64,000 nt of DNA. Origin: Ktedonosporobacter rubrisoli (GTDB lineage Bacteria > Chloroflexota > Ktedonobacteria > Ktedonobacterales > Ktedonobacteraceae). The notes under the pieces were generated by a model, which saw only the letters and a program-made list of their open reading frames with translations, was not told the DNA's origin and did no database searches. This document shows positions 1-8,837 of this stretch, one piece after another. The position numbers were made by a program, and so were the translations under genes. Position 1 is the stretch's first letter, and each line of letters starts with the position of its first letter. The DNA lies in assembly GCF_004208415.1 (NCBI RefSeq), contig NZ_CP035758.1, positions 4,836,001 to 4,900,000 on the forward strand, read 5' to 3'.

Positions 1-1377
1 CCTTCACAGCCAGATCAGGTCATCGGATATTTTGCGCGCGCAACCGTCGAGCAGGCAAATGAAGCGGTTCGCGTTGCCGCCGAGACTTTCGAAAAGTGGC
101 AATACGTGCCAGCCGAAGAGCGTGCGGGCTATCTTTTCGCCGCCGCCGATCTCATGCGCCAACGCCGTTTCATCATTAATGCCTGGATGATCTATGAAGT
201 AGGCAAGAGCTGGGTCGAAGCAGATGCCGATACGGCCGAAGCTATCGATTTCCTGGAATTCTACGCACGCGAAGCCTTACGTTTGGCCGGTGATCATCCT
301 ATCACCCAGGTCGACGGAGAAGATAATAAACTTGTCTATATTCCGCTTGGCGTCGGAGCCGTCATTCCACCGTGGAATTTCCCTTGCGCCATTATGGTCG
401 GTATGACCAGCGCAGCCTTTGTCTCCGGCAATACCGTCATCCTCAAGCCGGCCAGCACCTCACCGGCCATTGCCTACCAGTTTATACGTATCCTGGAAGA
501 AGTGGGCCTACCTGCCGGTGTCGTTAACTTTTTGACCGGCTCGGGCGCCGTTGTGGGAGATACGCTGGTTGATAATCCCAAGACACGCTTTATTGCCTTT
601 ACCGGCTCCCGCGATGTAGGTCTGCGCATCTACGAACGCGCCTCTAAAGTTCACAAAGGTCAGCGCTGGCTCAAACGCTCCATTCTGGAGATGGGCGGTA
701 AAGACGCAGTAGTGGTAGACGAGACAGCCGATCTAGATGCTGCGGCAAACGGGATCGTTACTTCGGCCTTTGGCTTCCAGGGCCAGAAATGCTCAGCCGG
801 CTCTCGCGCTATCATCGTCGAGCAAGTCTATGACCAGATTGTACAGAAGGTTCTTGACAAGGCTCGCCAGCTCTCGCTTGGCGATGTGACGCGTCCCGAT
901 ACGTATATGGGCCCGGTTGTCGATGAAAGCGCGATGAGGAAAATTCTTGAATATATCGAGATTGGCAAAAACGAGGGCCGTCTTGTACTTGGCGGAAGCC
1001 ACAAAGGGCCCGGCTACTTTATCGAGCCAACCATCTTTGCCGATGTTGACCCTCAAGCTCGCATTGCCCAGGAGGAAATCTTCGGACCTGTGCTGGCCAT
1101 CATCAAGGCCAAGGATTTTGCTGACGCCTTACATATCGCCAATGACACAGAATATGGCCTGACCGGAGCTGTTTTTACCAACAAACCAGAACGCATTGAA
1201 CAAGCTCAAAAAGAGTACCACGTTGGCAATCTCTACTTTAATCGCAAATGTACTGGCGCTCTTGTAGGCGTACAACCCTTTGGCGGCTTCAATATGTCTG
1301 GTACCGATTCTAAAGCTGGCGGCAAGGATTATCTGCTTCTGTTCACACAGGCCAAATCCATCGCCACCAAGAAGTAA
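1..1377 (+). CDS. rocA: 1-pyrroline-5-carboxylate dehydrogenase, 3' part (partial)
   Basis: This NAD-dependent aldehyde dehydrogenase oxidises glutamate-gamma-semialdehyde to glutamate in proline/arginine breakdown. The open frame runs in from base 1 (PSQPDQVIGYF...), so the true start lies outside the window; the GTG at 106 is internal. Visible family landmarks are IPPWNFP, the nucleotide-binding FTGSRDVG, the general-base segment LEMGGKDAV and the catalytic cysteine in GFQGQKCSAGSR. The C-terminal PFGGFNMSGTDSKAGG is typical of the RocA/PruA group. About 458 residues are present of a usual length near 515. The downstream gene is co-oriented after 138 bases that contain a hairpin. The family call is secure; NAD preference is inferred from the family. 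Confidence 0.93.
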   Translation, partial: PSQPDQVIGYFARATVEQANEAVRVAAETFEKWQYVPAEERAGYLFAAADLMRQRRFIINAWMIYEVGKSWVEADADTAEAIDFLEFYAREALRLAGDHPITQVDGEDNKLVYIPLGVGAVIPPWNFPCAIMVGMTSAAFVSGNTVILKPASTSPAIAYQFIRILEEVGLPAGVVNFLTGSGAVVGDTLVDNPKTRFIAFTGSRDVGLRIYERASKVHKGQRWLKRSILEMGGKDAVVVDETADLDAAANGIVTSAFGFQGQKCSAGSRAIIVEQVYDQIVQKVLDKARQLSLGDVTRPDTYMGPVVDESAMRKILEYIEIGKNEGRLVLGGSHKGPGYFIEPTIFADVDPQARIAQEEIFGPVLAIIKAKDFADALHIANDTEYGLTGAVFTNKPERIEQAQKEYHVGNLYFNRKCTGALVGVQPFGGFNMSGTDSKAGGKDYLLLFTQAKSIATKK

Positions 1378-1428
1378 GTTCAGAACATCGCATCTTCACC
1401 GGTTGCATGCTGAGATGTTAGTTACACG

Positions 1429-1466
1429 AGCAGGGCTGAATATAACACAGCCCTGCCTGGTTCTTA
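1429..1466 (+). terminator. Hairpin after rocA, possible weak terminator
   Basis: A perfect 9-bp stem, GCAGGGCTG (1430-1438) pairing with CAGCCCTGC (1448-1456), with a 9-base loop, lies 50 bases after the rocA stop. It is followed only by CTGGTTCTT, so the U tract is poor. It may attenuate rather than terminate. Confidence 0.45.
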
Positions 1467-1515
1467 ATATCAAGGGTATGCCTGTTCGGGAGAGATGAAA
1501 GGAGAAGTTTTTTCC

Positions 1516-2448
1516 TTGACTACTGCTACCCAATTACGTACTGGCACATGGCAGATTTCTTTACCATTCCAGGGAGAACAAGGTATCATTGGCTCTTATC
1601 TATTAGCCGGCGCAAACGAGGTAGCGCTTATTGATCCAGGTCCCAGTACAACCATCGAGGCTCTACTTGCATCTATTCGCGAAGCAGGCTTTGCTCCAGA
1701 AGATATTACGCATCTGGTTGCAACGCATATCCATCTTGATCATTTTGGGGCTGCCGGCTCTCTGCTGCGCCACCTACCTCGGGCCCGCGTATATGTTCAT
1801 AGCAAAGGCGCTCGCCATCTGCTCGATCCTTCAAAGGTCGTCGCCAGCGCAACGCGCATTTACGGGGAGCGTATGCAGCAGTTATGGGGGGAGATTGAGG
1901 CTGTTCCCCAGGAAAAATTGCAGAGCATAGAGGGTGGGGATATCCTCAACATTGCCGGTCGGCGCCTGGAGGTCCATTACACACCAGGGCATGCCGTCCA
2001 TCACGTCATTTTCTTTGACGTACATTCCGGCGAGCTCTTTGCAGGAGACGCGGCAGGAGTGCGCCTGCAGGGCATCGACTATGTGCGCCCTCCCACACCG
2101 CCACCCGATCTTGATCTTGAAGCCTGGTCAGAGACCATCAGCAAGCTCAAACAACTGCGTCCTGACGTCCTTTACCTTGCCCATTTCGGCCCAACGACGA
2201 ATGTACCCCAGCATCTAGAGCGGCTACGCGAAAAACTCTACAGCTGGGGAGAACTCGTTCTTGCCCAGATGCGCAATGGTAAGGATGAGGCAGAAATCAT
2301 CGAAAGCTTTATTGCGCAAACTCAACCAGAATTAGAGCGCATAGCGCGCGATCCGCATGAGTTGGCGCGTTACGAAATCGCTACTAACTATCCAATGACT
2401 GTTCAGGGATATATGCGCTACTGGAAATTAAAGTCACAAAAACGCTGA
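1516..2448 (+). CDS. Metallo-beta-lactamase-fold hydrolase
   Basis: A soluble MBL-fold hydrolase with the metal-binding motif THIHLDH near residue 72, a second histidine in YTPGHAVHH, and an aspartate in FAGDAAG. These are the ligands of a dinuclear zinc site as in the glyoxalase II-like group. The C-terminal 90 residues form a helical extension rich in acidic residues. The ATG at 1495 has no good ribosome site, whereas AAAGGAGAAG at 1498-1507 sits 8 bases before TTG 1516, so the TTG start is preferred (310 residues). The substrate is unknown; hydroxyacyl-thioester hydrolysis is one possibility for the family. It follows rocA on the same strand and could be co-transcribed if the intervening hairpin leaks. 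Confidence 0.85.
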   Translation: MTTATQLRTGTWQISLPFQGEQGIIGSYLLAGANEVALIDPGPSTTIEALLASIREAGFAPEDITHLVATHIHLDHFGAAGSLLRHLPRARVYVHSKGARHLLDPSKVVASATRIYGERMQQLWGEIEAVPQEKLQSIEGGDILNIAGRRLEVHYTPGHAVHHVIFFDVHSGELFAGDAAGVRLQGIDYVRPPTPPPDLDLEAWSETISKLKQLRPDVLYLAHFGPTTNVPQHLERLREKLYSWGELVLAQMRNGKDEAEIIESFIAQTQPELERIARDPHELARYEIATNYPMTVQGYMRYWKLKSQKR

Positions 2449-2562
2449 ACGCCTGCTGGGCATAGCTCAAACTCCATTTGATTTGGGTATCCCTCAGCTG
2501 GCCATAGGTGTCACGTTTACGCTAGGTACCAGGGACTGCACATTTGTCGTTCCTTGGTAACT
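2449..2562. other. Gap with imperfect hairpin next to the iscB remnant
   Basis: This short gap separates the hydrolase from the iscB remnant. On the minus strand ACCAAGGAAC/GAC (2534-2546) pairs imperfectly with GTC/CCTGGT (2523-2533 region) around a short loop. IS200/IS605-type elements end in subterminal hairpins, so this could mark the right end of the element that carried iscB. No diagnostic target motif was identified. Confidence 0.25.
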
Positions 2563-2989
2563 TCATGGCTTCGGCGGCAGGATATCCACGGGTTCAGCCG
2601 TGGGAGGAATGCCGCTTCTCCTTTCAATTAAACAGGCCGAGGCTCTTTGCATGAGTGTCAGGTGTCTAGCGCTCGCACTCGCATGCACTTTGGTCCCATC
2701 AAGTTTTCTCAGATCAAAGTAGCCTGTACTCCTTCGCCCAAAGACAAAGCAGCTTTTCCCCTGATAGCGCACGCAGTCGAAGAGGCGAAAGCCCCGCACG
2801 TATTTGGGAGCGGTGTTTCTTTGCCGCAGGCCACCTTTCCTGATCGTCGCTTTGTGGAGTTGGCGGTTATTGCGCCGGACGAACTTCATCTGGTGCCAGG
2901 TGCCATCGGAGCACGCCAGGGGTTCCCACTGATGCAGCATGCATCCAGTAGATGCGATTTCTCCAATGCGTGTTCCATCCGGGTCTGCT
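2563..2989 (-). pseudogene. iscB: IscB-like (RRXRR/HNH) C-terminal remnant
   Basis: This is the last ~140 residues of an IscB-family protein, the RNA-guided nuclease relatives of Cas9 carried by IS200/IS605-type elements. Directly after intron A one frame reads TRMEHALEKSHLLDACCISG, the third RuvC motif with its histidine and aspartate. The frame then changes at a run of four C (plus-strand G 2919-2922). One extra base there would join it smoothly to the KFVRRNNRQLHKA, GGLRQRNTAPKYVRGF and CFVFGRRSTGYFDLRKLDG blocks typical of this family's C-terminus. The N-terminal RRXRR, bridge-helix and HNH parts are absent. Only a structured RNA candidate (7772-7920) is found beyond the introns. It cannot be an active nuclease here. 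Confidence 0.72.
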
Positions 2990-2995
2990 GTTGAA

Positions 2996-4235
2996 CTAAG
3001 CGCAAGAGTCACCTCCTGCGCTCGTCTGCAAAACCGTGCTTGAGATTTTCACCTCACACGGCTCCTCAAGGATATAGCCTTTGTCAGAGGTACCGTTGAC
3101 ACGTTTTGCGTGTCGGTCATCATGGCAATGTCGATGAAGGGCAAATTTGTTACTCAATTCTTCCCCGCCTCCTTCACTTTTCGGGGTGATGTGATCTACT
3201 TCTATAATGTCCCCATCTTTAAAGAGCAGTTCGCACCAACGACATTTGCCGCCTTGTTTCTGTAACAATTTGGCTTTTATCCCATTCATCATGGGGTGTT
3301 TGTGTAGCCGTTGGCTCCAGTAGAGCAGATTACCGTCGTAAGGGCTGGCTGCTCCTCGTACTTTCGCATGGCGTTGGATGGCTGTTTGTGAGTGGTTCCA
3401 GAGCTTGGATTTCCCATCGGAAAACTTCCATCCTTGCCCGTCATGAACATGCCAGTATTTCTGGGCAATCCAGCGTTTCCCTTTATTGGGATGTCTGTAT
3501 CCTGCCCAGGATGCCAATTGAAGGTAGAGGAGATGGTCGCATCTGTTGCAGGTTTCTTTTGACACAACAGTACGATGATAGTTGGTCCACCCCTTGATAA
3601 TCGGGTTGAGTTCTTTGATAACCTTTCCCTGGGGGGCGGCCCGATTGTGTCTGATGACCTCTCTCGTTGCAACCATATGTCCTTTGACAGCTTCTTGACT
3701 CGGTTTGATGAAGGTCTTGAAACCGAGGAGTTTTCTAGAGCCTCCAACGATTGCAGATCGGTTCTTTCCAACCGGATATTGTCGGACATGCCACCCTAGA
3801 AAATCAAAGCCCACTTGTCCCTGGTATTGCTCTAGGGTATGGGTGATCTTCGTTTTGCTTGGTTTCAGTTCTAAACCCATGCCTTTTAACCTTGTATTCG
3901 TTAGCTCTTTGCATTGCTCGATAACCGCTCTATCTCGGTGTAGAATCAGAAAATCGTCTGCATAACGTATAACAGTTGGTTTCCAATTGTCAGTAGTTTC
4001 CCCTTTTATCGTTTTTGATGCAGGGAAAGATGCTTTGATACATGTTTCTAGTCCGTGTAGCGCGATATTCTCTAAAAGTGAAGAAATAACACCACCTTGC
4101 GGTGTTCCCTCTTTTGTCGGAAAGAGGGTTTCATTTTCCATCATGCCCGCTTTCAGCCAGGATTTAATTATCTGTCTGATGGTCGGGAATGTTGCTAGCT
4201 TTTCTAACAATGCCTGATGATTGATGCGGTCGAAA
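2996..4235 (-). CDS. ltrA: Group II intron A reverse transcriptase/maturase, C-terminal exon
   Basis: Continuation of the intron A protein after intron B. It starts at FDRINHQALLEKL and carries the RT palm motif IRYADDFLIL and GTPQGGVISS. The X/maturase domain follows (NPIIKGWTNYHRT). The C-terminal HNH endonuclease is CRWCELLF...EVDHITPKSEGGG...LHRHCHDD. The ORF keeps reading through domain V and VI (EEPCEVKISSTVLQTS...) to a stop at 2996, six bases from the proposed intron end. Together with the N-terminal exon at 6652-7191 it would give a full-length, seemingly catalytically complete protein of about 590 residues. The open frame running upstream to 4369 is intron B domain V/VI sequence and not native coding. 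Confidence 0.85.
3031..3064 (-). ncRNA. Domain V of group II intron A
   Basis: A 34-nt hairpin beginning GAGCCGTGTGAGG and closing GCACGGTTT, with the AGC/GNRA-loop layout of group II domain V, the catalytic heart of the ribozyme. It overlaps the end of the reverse-transcriptase coding frame. Confidence 0.85.
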
Positions 4236-4291
4236 GTGGGTAGCCAGCCGACGAGGTGGCATTGCTGCTCCTTTTTCGTCTGGCTCCCTCC

Positions 4292-4325
4292 GAACCGGAC
4301 TTGCGCCTTTCGATGCATCCGGCTC
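4292..4325 (-). ncRNA. Domain V of group II intron B
   Basis: A 34-nt hairpin, GAGCCGGATGCATC-GAAA-..., closing with GTCCGGTTC, shows the paired lower stem, two-base bulge and GAAA loop expected of group II domain V. It lies between the RT stop (4335) and the 3' intron end. Confidence 0.85.
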
Positions 4326-4334
4326 TCCAGTATC

Positions 4335-6133
4335 CTACTTCGAGACATGGTTCGTTCCCGGTTTGCCATATTGGATCGCCATGTGGCAAGGTTTACAGAC
4401 CATTAAGGTTTTCCGTCTTCGTGCAGACATAATCTGCATCCAGAGCGGCATGACTTTCCTGCCTTTCACCTTGAGGTCTTTGAGTGCATGAATGTGGTGA
4501 ACCTCGATGTTTCCCACTGCCCCACAGACCTCGCAGGTATCCGCCAGCAGTCGCTTGAGAAGTTCGCTTCTGGTCGGTGGTCTGCGTTCGGTTGGGAGGT
4601 CTTGTATCTGGGTTTTCAGGTCGCGTTGGAGTGGTATTCCTCCAAATCGGGCAACCAGTGGTTTCTTGCCTTCCCGTTCGACAGTGATTTCAAGACATTT
4701 CCGGGGGCCTTGTGGGAGCCTCACTGTTTTCTGGTACTTGGCGCGTATGCGGGCCACGCTGGTCTTGTGCTTGTTCGCGAGCGTTTTCAGTAATGAGAGT
4801 CTCATCACTGTTCTCACATTGTTCAGCCACGCGACATTTTGGGCCAGTGTGTAATATTGAACGTATCCCCTGTATTCTGACTGGTAAAGGCTGATGATGG
4901 TAAAATCATCTTCATCTAGCAGTTCAGGTCGATGCGTGGGTTTTCCATGCCTCATGTAGAGGGCGCTCTTTTCTTCCACAAATTGTGGAGGGACACGAAG
5001 CCCAACAATACCATTCACTAATCGTCTCCCCTCAGTGTGTTTGGTATCTTCCTGTTGAACCCGTATGTGATACCCTAGAAACTTCGCTGTTTCCGTTTGG
5101 GCATGCGTAATCAAGGTCTTCTCTTCAGAGAGGTCGAGTTTGAGCTTTTCTTTGAGGAAAGTGCTCAGTTTTTCCTTGATGGTTTTTGCCTCTGCGATTG
5201 GCCCGATGAAAGCCAGCAAAAAGTCGTCCGCGTAGCGTAGGTAGGACAACCTTCTGTAGTCAGGATCGTTGACATCTTTGGAGGGCATGCGCTGGTACAG
5301 GAGTTCCAGTTCATGTGCCCGCTCTTCATGTCCCGCTTTCCTGTGATACCATGCGAGCTTTTGAAGTTTGGCGTAGTCCTTGTTCTCGGCCCGCCTTTGA
5401 CCTCGCGTATGTTCTGGAATGAGGGTCTGTTCGACAAATTTGTCCAACTGGTCAAGATAGATATTGCTGAGGATTGGCGAGACAATCCCGCCCTGTGGCG
5501 TTCCGCTCAGCCTTGGGCGGTAGCTCCATTCTTCACAATATCCTGCCTTGAGCAGATTTTCGATGAGTCTGAGGAAACGATTGTCTTTGATTTTCTCTCG
5601 AAGAATCTCCATCAGCACGTCATGATCGATATGATCAAAACAGCCGCGTATGTCGCCTTCCAGAAACCACTTGGTTCCCTGCCAGGTCCGATCAATGGTT
5701 GTGAGTGCGCTGTGGCACCCGCGTTCTGGCCGGAAACCATGACTGCTGTTGGAAAACTGCGGTTCGTAAATGCCTCAAGGATGAGCCTGATGACTTCTTG
5801 AACCAATTTATCTGTCCATGTTGGTAGCCCTAATGGGCGCTTCTTTCCGTTTTTCTTCGGAATTTCCACGCGCCGTACTGGTGTCCATCGAAACCGTTCA
5901 TAGCGTAACTGCTCGATGATAGCTTCGACTTTCTTCATGGACATTCCATCAGCCGTTTCCTTTGTCACTCCCGGCGTCAGTGCTCCATCATTTTTGTAGA
6001 TGCGACTGTACGCCAGGAGATACAGATTCGGATTGAAAAGCTGTCGATAGACATCTTCTTCTAGTAACAACCCTCGCTTGCCTCTGTCTCGAATAACTTG
6101 TAACACCGTTTCGGCTGAGCGCATCACACGCAC
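4335..6133 (-). pseudogene. ltrA: Group II intron B reverse transcriptase/maturase with HNH domain (frameshifted)
   Basis: The N-terminal part (6133 to about 5770) has LTPGVTKETADG and RRVEIPKKNGKKRPLGLPTW, RT motifs 0-1. The frame then breaks at TTT 5768-5770. One extra T would give EAFYEPQFSNSSHGFRPERG and continue into GDIRGCFDHIDHDVLMEI. The second frame (5618-4335) holds SGTPQGGIVSP, the catalytic LRYADDFLLAF, the X domain, and a C-terminal HNH motif, CEVCGAVGNIEVHHIHALKD...CKPCHMA. All domains are present if the single missing base is restored. It is either an inactive intron protein or a homopolymer sequencing error. Confidence 0.85.
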
Positions 6134-6651
6134 CTCCCTTTGTCCAAGTTGAGGATTCCCTGTTCTCCGTCCCCCTGTATCGGGCTTTCCCCGACTCCTT
6201 GGGCGGTCGTAACTCCGCCGAGTACCATGAGAACTCTGTAGCCTTGAGCGTCGCCGCTTTTAGGCCATCCCGTGCTTTACCACTACGGCACATCATGTGA
6301 CTTAGGCGGCCCACTCATTCCGTTTCCTCGCTCATTGTGAGTTGACCTGATCTCAGGAGGTTGCAGTGACCAAATGCTTATGCCTCTGCATAGATCAGTA
6401 TCCCGTTCAGATGCCGTAGGGATAGGCTATCGCATAAACCGTCGGAATTGGGCTTCAGGGAGTCTACCTTTCGCCATATCACACAGGTCTTGCGAGGCAA
6501 TAGATTGGGCATCGTGTCTCTGTTCCTCGCGTTACCAGCATGCTGCTTTCCCCTTCCTCTTTCGATTCCAGGTAGGCTGGTTAACCTAGAGATGTTCCTC
6601 CTAATCTCTCCCGATCATTTCGGGGATGCCGTGGTGACTGTCACGGCGCAC

Positions 6652-7191
6652 GCATTTTGCTATATCTGCATCCAGGACATATTTCTCCTTCTGACTGATA
6701 CAGTGGAAAATGGCTTCAACGGCATCATGGCATGAGCGTCCTGGTCGAAAGCCGTAAGAGTTCGGTTCAAACTTTGCCTCCCATTCGGGTTCCAGTGTGA
6801 GTTTCACAAGAGCTTGGAGGGCGCGGTCATACATGACAGGAATCCCCAGACCACGTTTTTCCTGTGTTCCGGGCTTGGGTATCCAGACCCGTCTCACCGG
6901 TCGAGCTTTTGGTATGAGCTTGAGGTATCCGACAAGAGCCATTCGTTGTTGCGGGCGAAGCGATTTCACTCCGTCTACTCCGGCTGTTTTCTTGCCTTGG
7001 TTGTCTTGTGTGACTCTGCGTACAGCCAGGCATTTGGCCGACCAGGAATTCATCAAGAGTTTTTGTAAGCTGTGGACTGCCTTGACATCGCCACGCTGCG
7101 AGGCTTGGTAGATACGCTTTTGAAGCTTGAACACCTGGCGTTCTATGGTTTCCCAGTCCAGGAGTTCCCATCTATACATTGGCATGCTCAT
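6652..7191 (-). CDS. ltrA: Group II intron A reverse transcriptase, N-terminal exon
   Basis: Start ATG 7191 gives MSMPMYRWELLDWETIE, a typical opening for chloroplast-like intron proteins. NQGKKTAGVDG, PVRRVWIPKPGTQEKRGLGIP and SYGFRPGRSCHDAV follow (RT motifs 0-2). The frame reaches KYVLDADIAKC and there meets intron B; the residues after it (VRRDSHHG...) are translated intron B. The other half is at 2996-4235. Expression as a whole protein requires splicing of intron B. Confidence 0.85.
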
Positions 7192-7771
7192 AGCTTTTGA
7201 ACCTCTCCTTGAGTCTCTACCTTCCAGATTATCGTGTCTCTGTCAGCGTATCCTGAGCATTACCCCAGGCGTTGGCTTTTGAGACAATCCTGCCAGCATC
7301 ATGCTTGCGGGTGACTCCCTGCTCTCAGTATCGACCGTCTGAGAGAGCAATGATGCTGGTTCCTCGTTCCTGATAGTCGTTTTACGTTGCGTTAGGATGG
7401 TACTTTTCACCGGGTTTCTTTGGGTGAACCCTGGTCGTTGAAGCTAAGCCAGGCCCTTATCCTTCACCATTTTGGTCAAGCCAATAACCCACGTAGGCTT
7501 GTCTCTAGTCACGATGAATCAATGTACTTCGCTTGCGCTCTCCATAGCAACCTTCCAGCAAGTTTTCCCTGTTGGGTTCAGGTGACTCCTTGTTTCTCCC
7601 CGCTTCAGGGATTGAGGGTCAGTCGCTACCCTGGGGGAGAGGTTTATCCTAGTTCACACAGGGTTGGGAATTGGCTTGTGCCTCACCCAACATCGACTAT
7701 CAAGTTGTCAAAGTACAAGACTTTGCCACGCATCCCCCGTGTTGTCACGGTTTCGCGTGAACGGGTCGCAC

Positions 7772-7920
7772 GCTCCAGGCTAGAGTAGGCACCTGGAGGT
7801 ATCCTGACCTCTCCAACGTAGCCCAGCAAGGGGCTCAGGCTAGTCAATGAAGGCTTTGCAAGCCTCCGGCGATCCCGCCGGGGGTCATTGACAGTCTGGG
7901 TCTGCAAGAAAGCCCGCTGA
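7772..7920 (-). ncRNA. Candidate omega RNA / HEARO-type structured RNA upstream of the iscB remnant
   Basis: On the minus strand an 8-bp helix GTCAATGA/TCATTGAC (7892-7885 with 7850-7843) encloses two perfect hairpins, CCGGCG-GGAT-CGCCGG and GGCTT-GCAA-AGCC. More paired GC-rich segments (AGCCCCTTGCTGGGCT) follow it. IscB genes are preceded by such RNAs, and this one sits 5' of the IscB remnant with only the nested introns between. No covariance search was possible, so the identity is inferred from structure and position. It is also the 5' exon of intron A. A 74-codon open frame across it has no protein-like character. Confidence 0.5.
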
Positions 7921-7950
7921 CTTGCAGCCCACCCTTCTCCACTATTCCGT

Positions 7951-8280
7951 CTACTTAAATTGAAGATCTGCTAACTTTAAGGGGGTTTTCGGCAATTGCT
8001 GGCAGATTTCTTCACAAAGCTGCTGTGCTTCTTTCGTATTCATGATGGTACTCGCTTGTAATCTCTTCTTGTACAAAAACAACGATGCTTGCAAGAGGAT
8101 AACCTCATTATAATCTAAGGGAACTGGCCGCCCAATCCTATCTTCCAATATCATTGCCTGAAATTTCTGCTGCAACGCTATGAGTGTTCTCGCGCCAAAT
8201 GAAAAATGGATATGCTTCACTGGGGTTACTACAAACCAGGCTGCGGCAACTGCTAACGATTCCTGAACTATCTGTACCAT
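7951..8280 (-). CDS. Hypothetical protein, 109 residues
   Basis: This ATG-initiated frame of 109 residues starts MVQIVQESLAVAAAW and ends LADLQFK. The N-terminal third is hydrophobic, with KHIHFSFG. The remainder is amphipathic helix-like with EAQQLCEEICQQLP. No Shine-Dalgarno is evident and no family is recognised. It lies 60 bases downstream of the membrane-protein gene on the same strand and could share its transcript. It might be a small regulator or part of a decayed accessory locus. Confidence 0.45.
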   Translation of the reverse strand: MVQIVQESLAVAAAWFVVTPVKHIHFSFGARTLIALQQKFQAMILEDRIGRPVPLDYNEVILLQASLFLYKKRLQASTIMNTKEAQQLCEEICQQLPKTPLKLADLQFK

Positions 8281-8339
8281 TTCTACAGTGAGGATGAGTG
8301 AGGGGAACTTAATGATTTTACATATGTGGGTATTTTCGA

Positions 8340-8837
8340 TTAGTCTTTTTTCTGCGGCTCACACACTTTCTCCTTCTCCACACCAATAAATACTTCTAAC
8401 GCTTGCTCGGGGCTGAGGTATTTTCTCAACTCTGCAAAATATTTCCCTAATTGAACTTGTCGTTGCTCTATAAAGTCGTGGCGTGAAACTATCGCTGGTT
8501 CCCGAAAGACACGTTGAGCTGCCTGGTACTCTAAGGTGATTTGCTCCCGAATACGGGCAATGTCTGATAGAGCCATCTTTCTTTCCTTTACTGCACTAGC
8601 GAACTTCCAAAGAAAGAGTACCATAAAAAGAGCAAATGGCCAATATAGCTGCAAATATACAGCAAGAAGTATAGAGACAGAAATATAGAGCAAGAAATAT
8701 AGAGCAAGAAATATAGTTCCGTAAATTGATATCTGGCTGTATAGTGAAAGAAAATCACGAATGAGGAATATACATGCTCCGCCTGCGGATGAAAGAGTTG
8801 GCCCAACAGCAAAAAATGTCCATGACGCTTTTGTCAC
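8340..8837 (-). CDS. Small membrane protein of unknown function
   Basis: Up to 165 residues. Two hydrophobic stretches (about residues 38-60 and 63-82, rich in Leu/Tyr/Phe) are followed by a cytosolic-looking amphipathic C-terminus with charged helices (ARIREQITLEYQAAQ, LSPEQALEVFIGVEKEK). The annotated start overlaps the divergent XRE gene by 64 bases, so a later start is possible. The hydrophobic part is encoded by AT-rich near-repeats of a 14-base unit. No family is recognised. Confidence 0.45.
   Translation of the reverse strand: MTKASWTFFAVGPTLSSAGGACIFLIRDFLSLYSQISIYGTIFLALYFLLYISVSILLAVYLQLYWPFALFMVLFLWKFASAVKERKMALSDIARIREQITLEYQAAQRVFREPAIVSRHDFIEQRQVQLGKYFAELRKYLSPEQALEVFIGVEKEKVCEPQKKD
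8660..8716. repeat. 14-bp tandem near-repeats (AGAAATATAGAGCA)
   Basis: AGAAATATAGAGCA occurs about 2.6 times in tandem at 8679-8716, with degenerate copies just before it. On the minus strand the repeats encode the LYFLLYIS segment of the membrane protein. Confidence 0.6.

Larger units (their letters stand above)
4236..6651 (-). mobile_element. Group II intron B (inner), inserted in the reverse transcriptase gene of intron A
   Basis: The 5' end GTGCGCCGTGACAG at 6651 follows the codons GCA AAA TGC (AKC) of intron A's reverse transcriptase. The host frame resumes at TTCGACCGC (FDR) at 4234. Removing 6651 to about 4235 restores the conserved string ADIAKC-FDRINH. Domain V lies at 4325-4292 (GAGCCGGATGC...GTCCGGTTC) and the end reads GGCTACCCAC. 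The exact 3' base is uncertain: an end at ...AC (4236) would leave one extra T in the host frame, whereas an end at 4235 keeps frame. The length of about 2.42 kb is normal. Its own reverse transcriptase has a frame break. Confidence 0.88.
2990..7771 (-). mobile_element. Group II intron A (outer, chloroplast-like), interrupted by intron B
   Basis: The 5' end reads GTGCGACCCG at 7771 and its first stem is CCCGT...ACGGG, matching the GUGYG consensus. About 580 bases of ribozyme (domains I-III) precede a reverse-transcriptase ORF. Domain V is recognisable at 3064-3031 (GAGCCGTGTGAGG...GCACGGTTT, 34 nt, GAAA tetraloop). A domain VI hairpin follows, and the likely 3' end is ...GTTCAAC at 2990. Without intron B the element is about 2.37 kb, a normal full length. 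Its reverse-transcriptase gene is split by intron B, so intron A depends on splicing of B to make protein. The 3' boundary is judged from domain VI position and may be off by a few bases. Confidence 0.85.

Noticed and set aside
2647..2994. Plus-strand ORF of 115 codons
   Set aside because: Mirror of the iscB remnant; no ribosome site or family.
4204..4389. Minus-strand frame extending the intron A reverse transcriptase upstream of FDRINH
   Set aside because: It translates domains V/VI of intron B; the true upstream exon is at 6652-7191.
7683..7907. 74-codon minus-strand ORF that would splice in frame with the IscB remnant (SLE-QQTRMEH)
   Set aside because: The upstream residues do not resemble IscB and the DNA forms nested stems typical of a structured RNA. 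The in-frame join has a one-in-three chance of being coincidence.
8660..8716. Possible CRISPR-like repeat array
   Set aside because: Units are 14 bases with no spacers; it is a simple tandem repeat within a membrane-protein frame.
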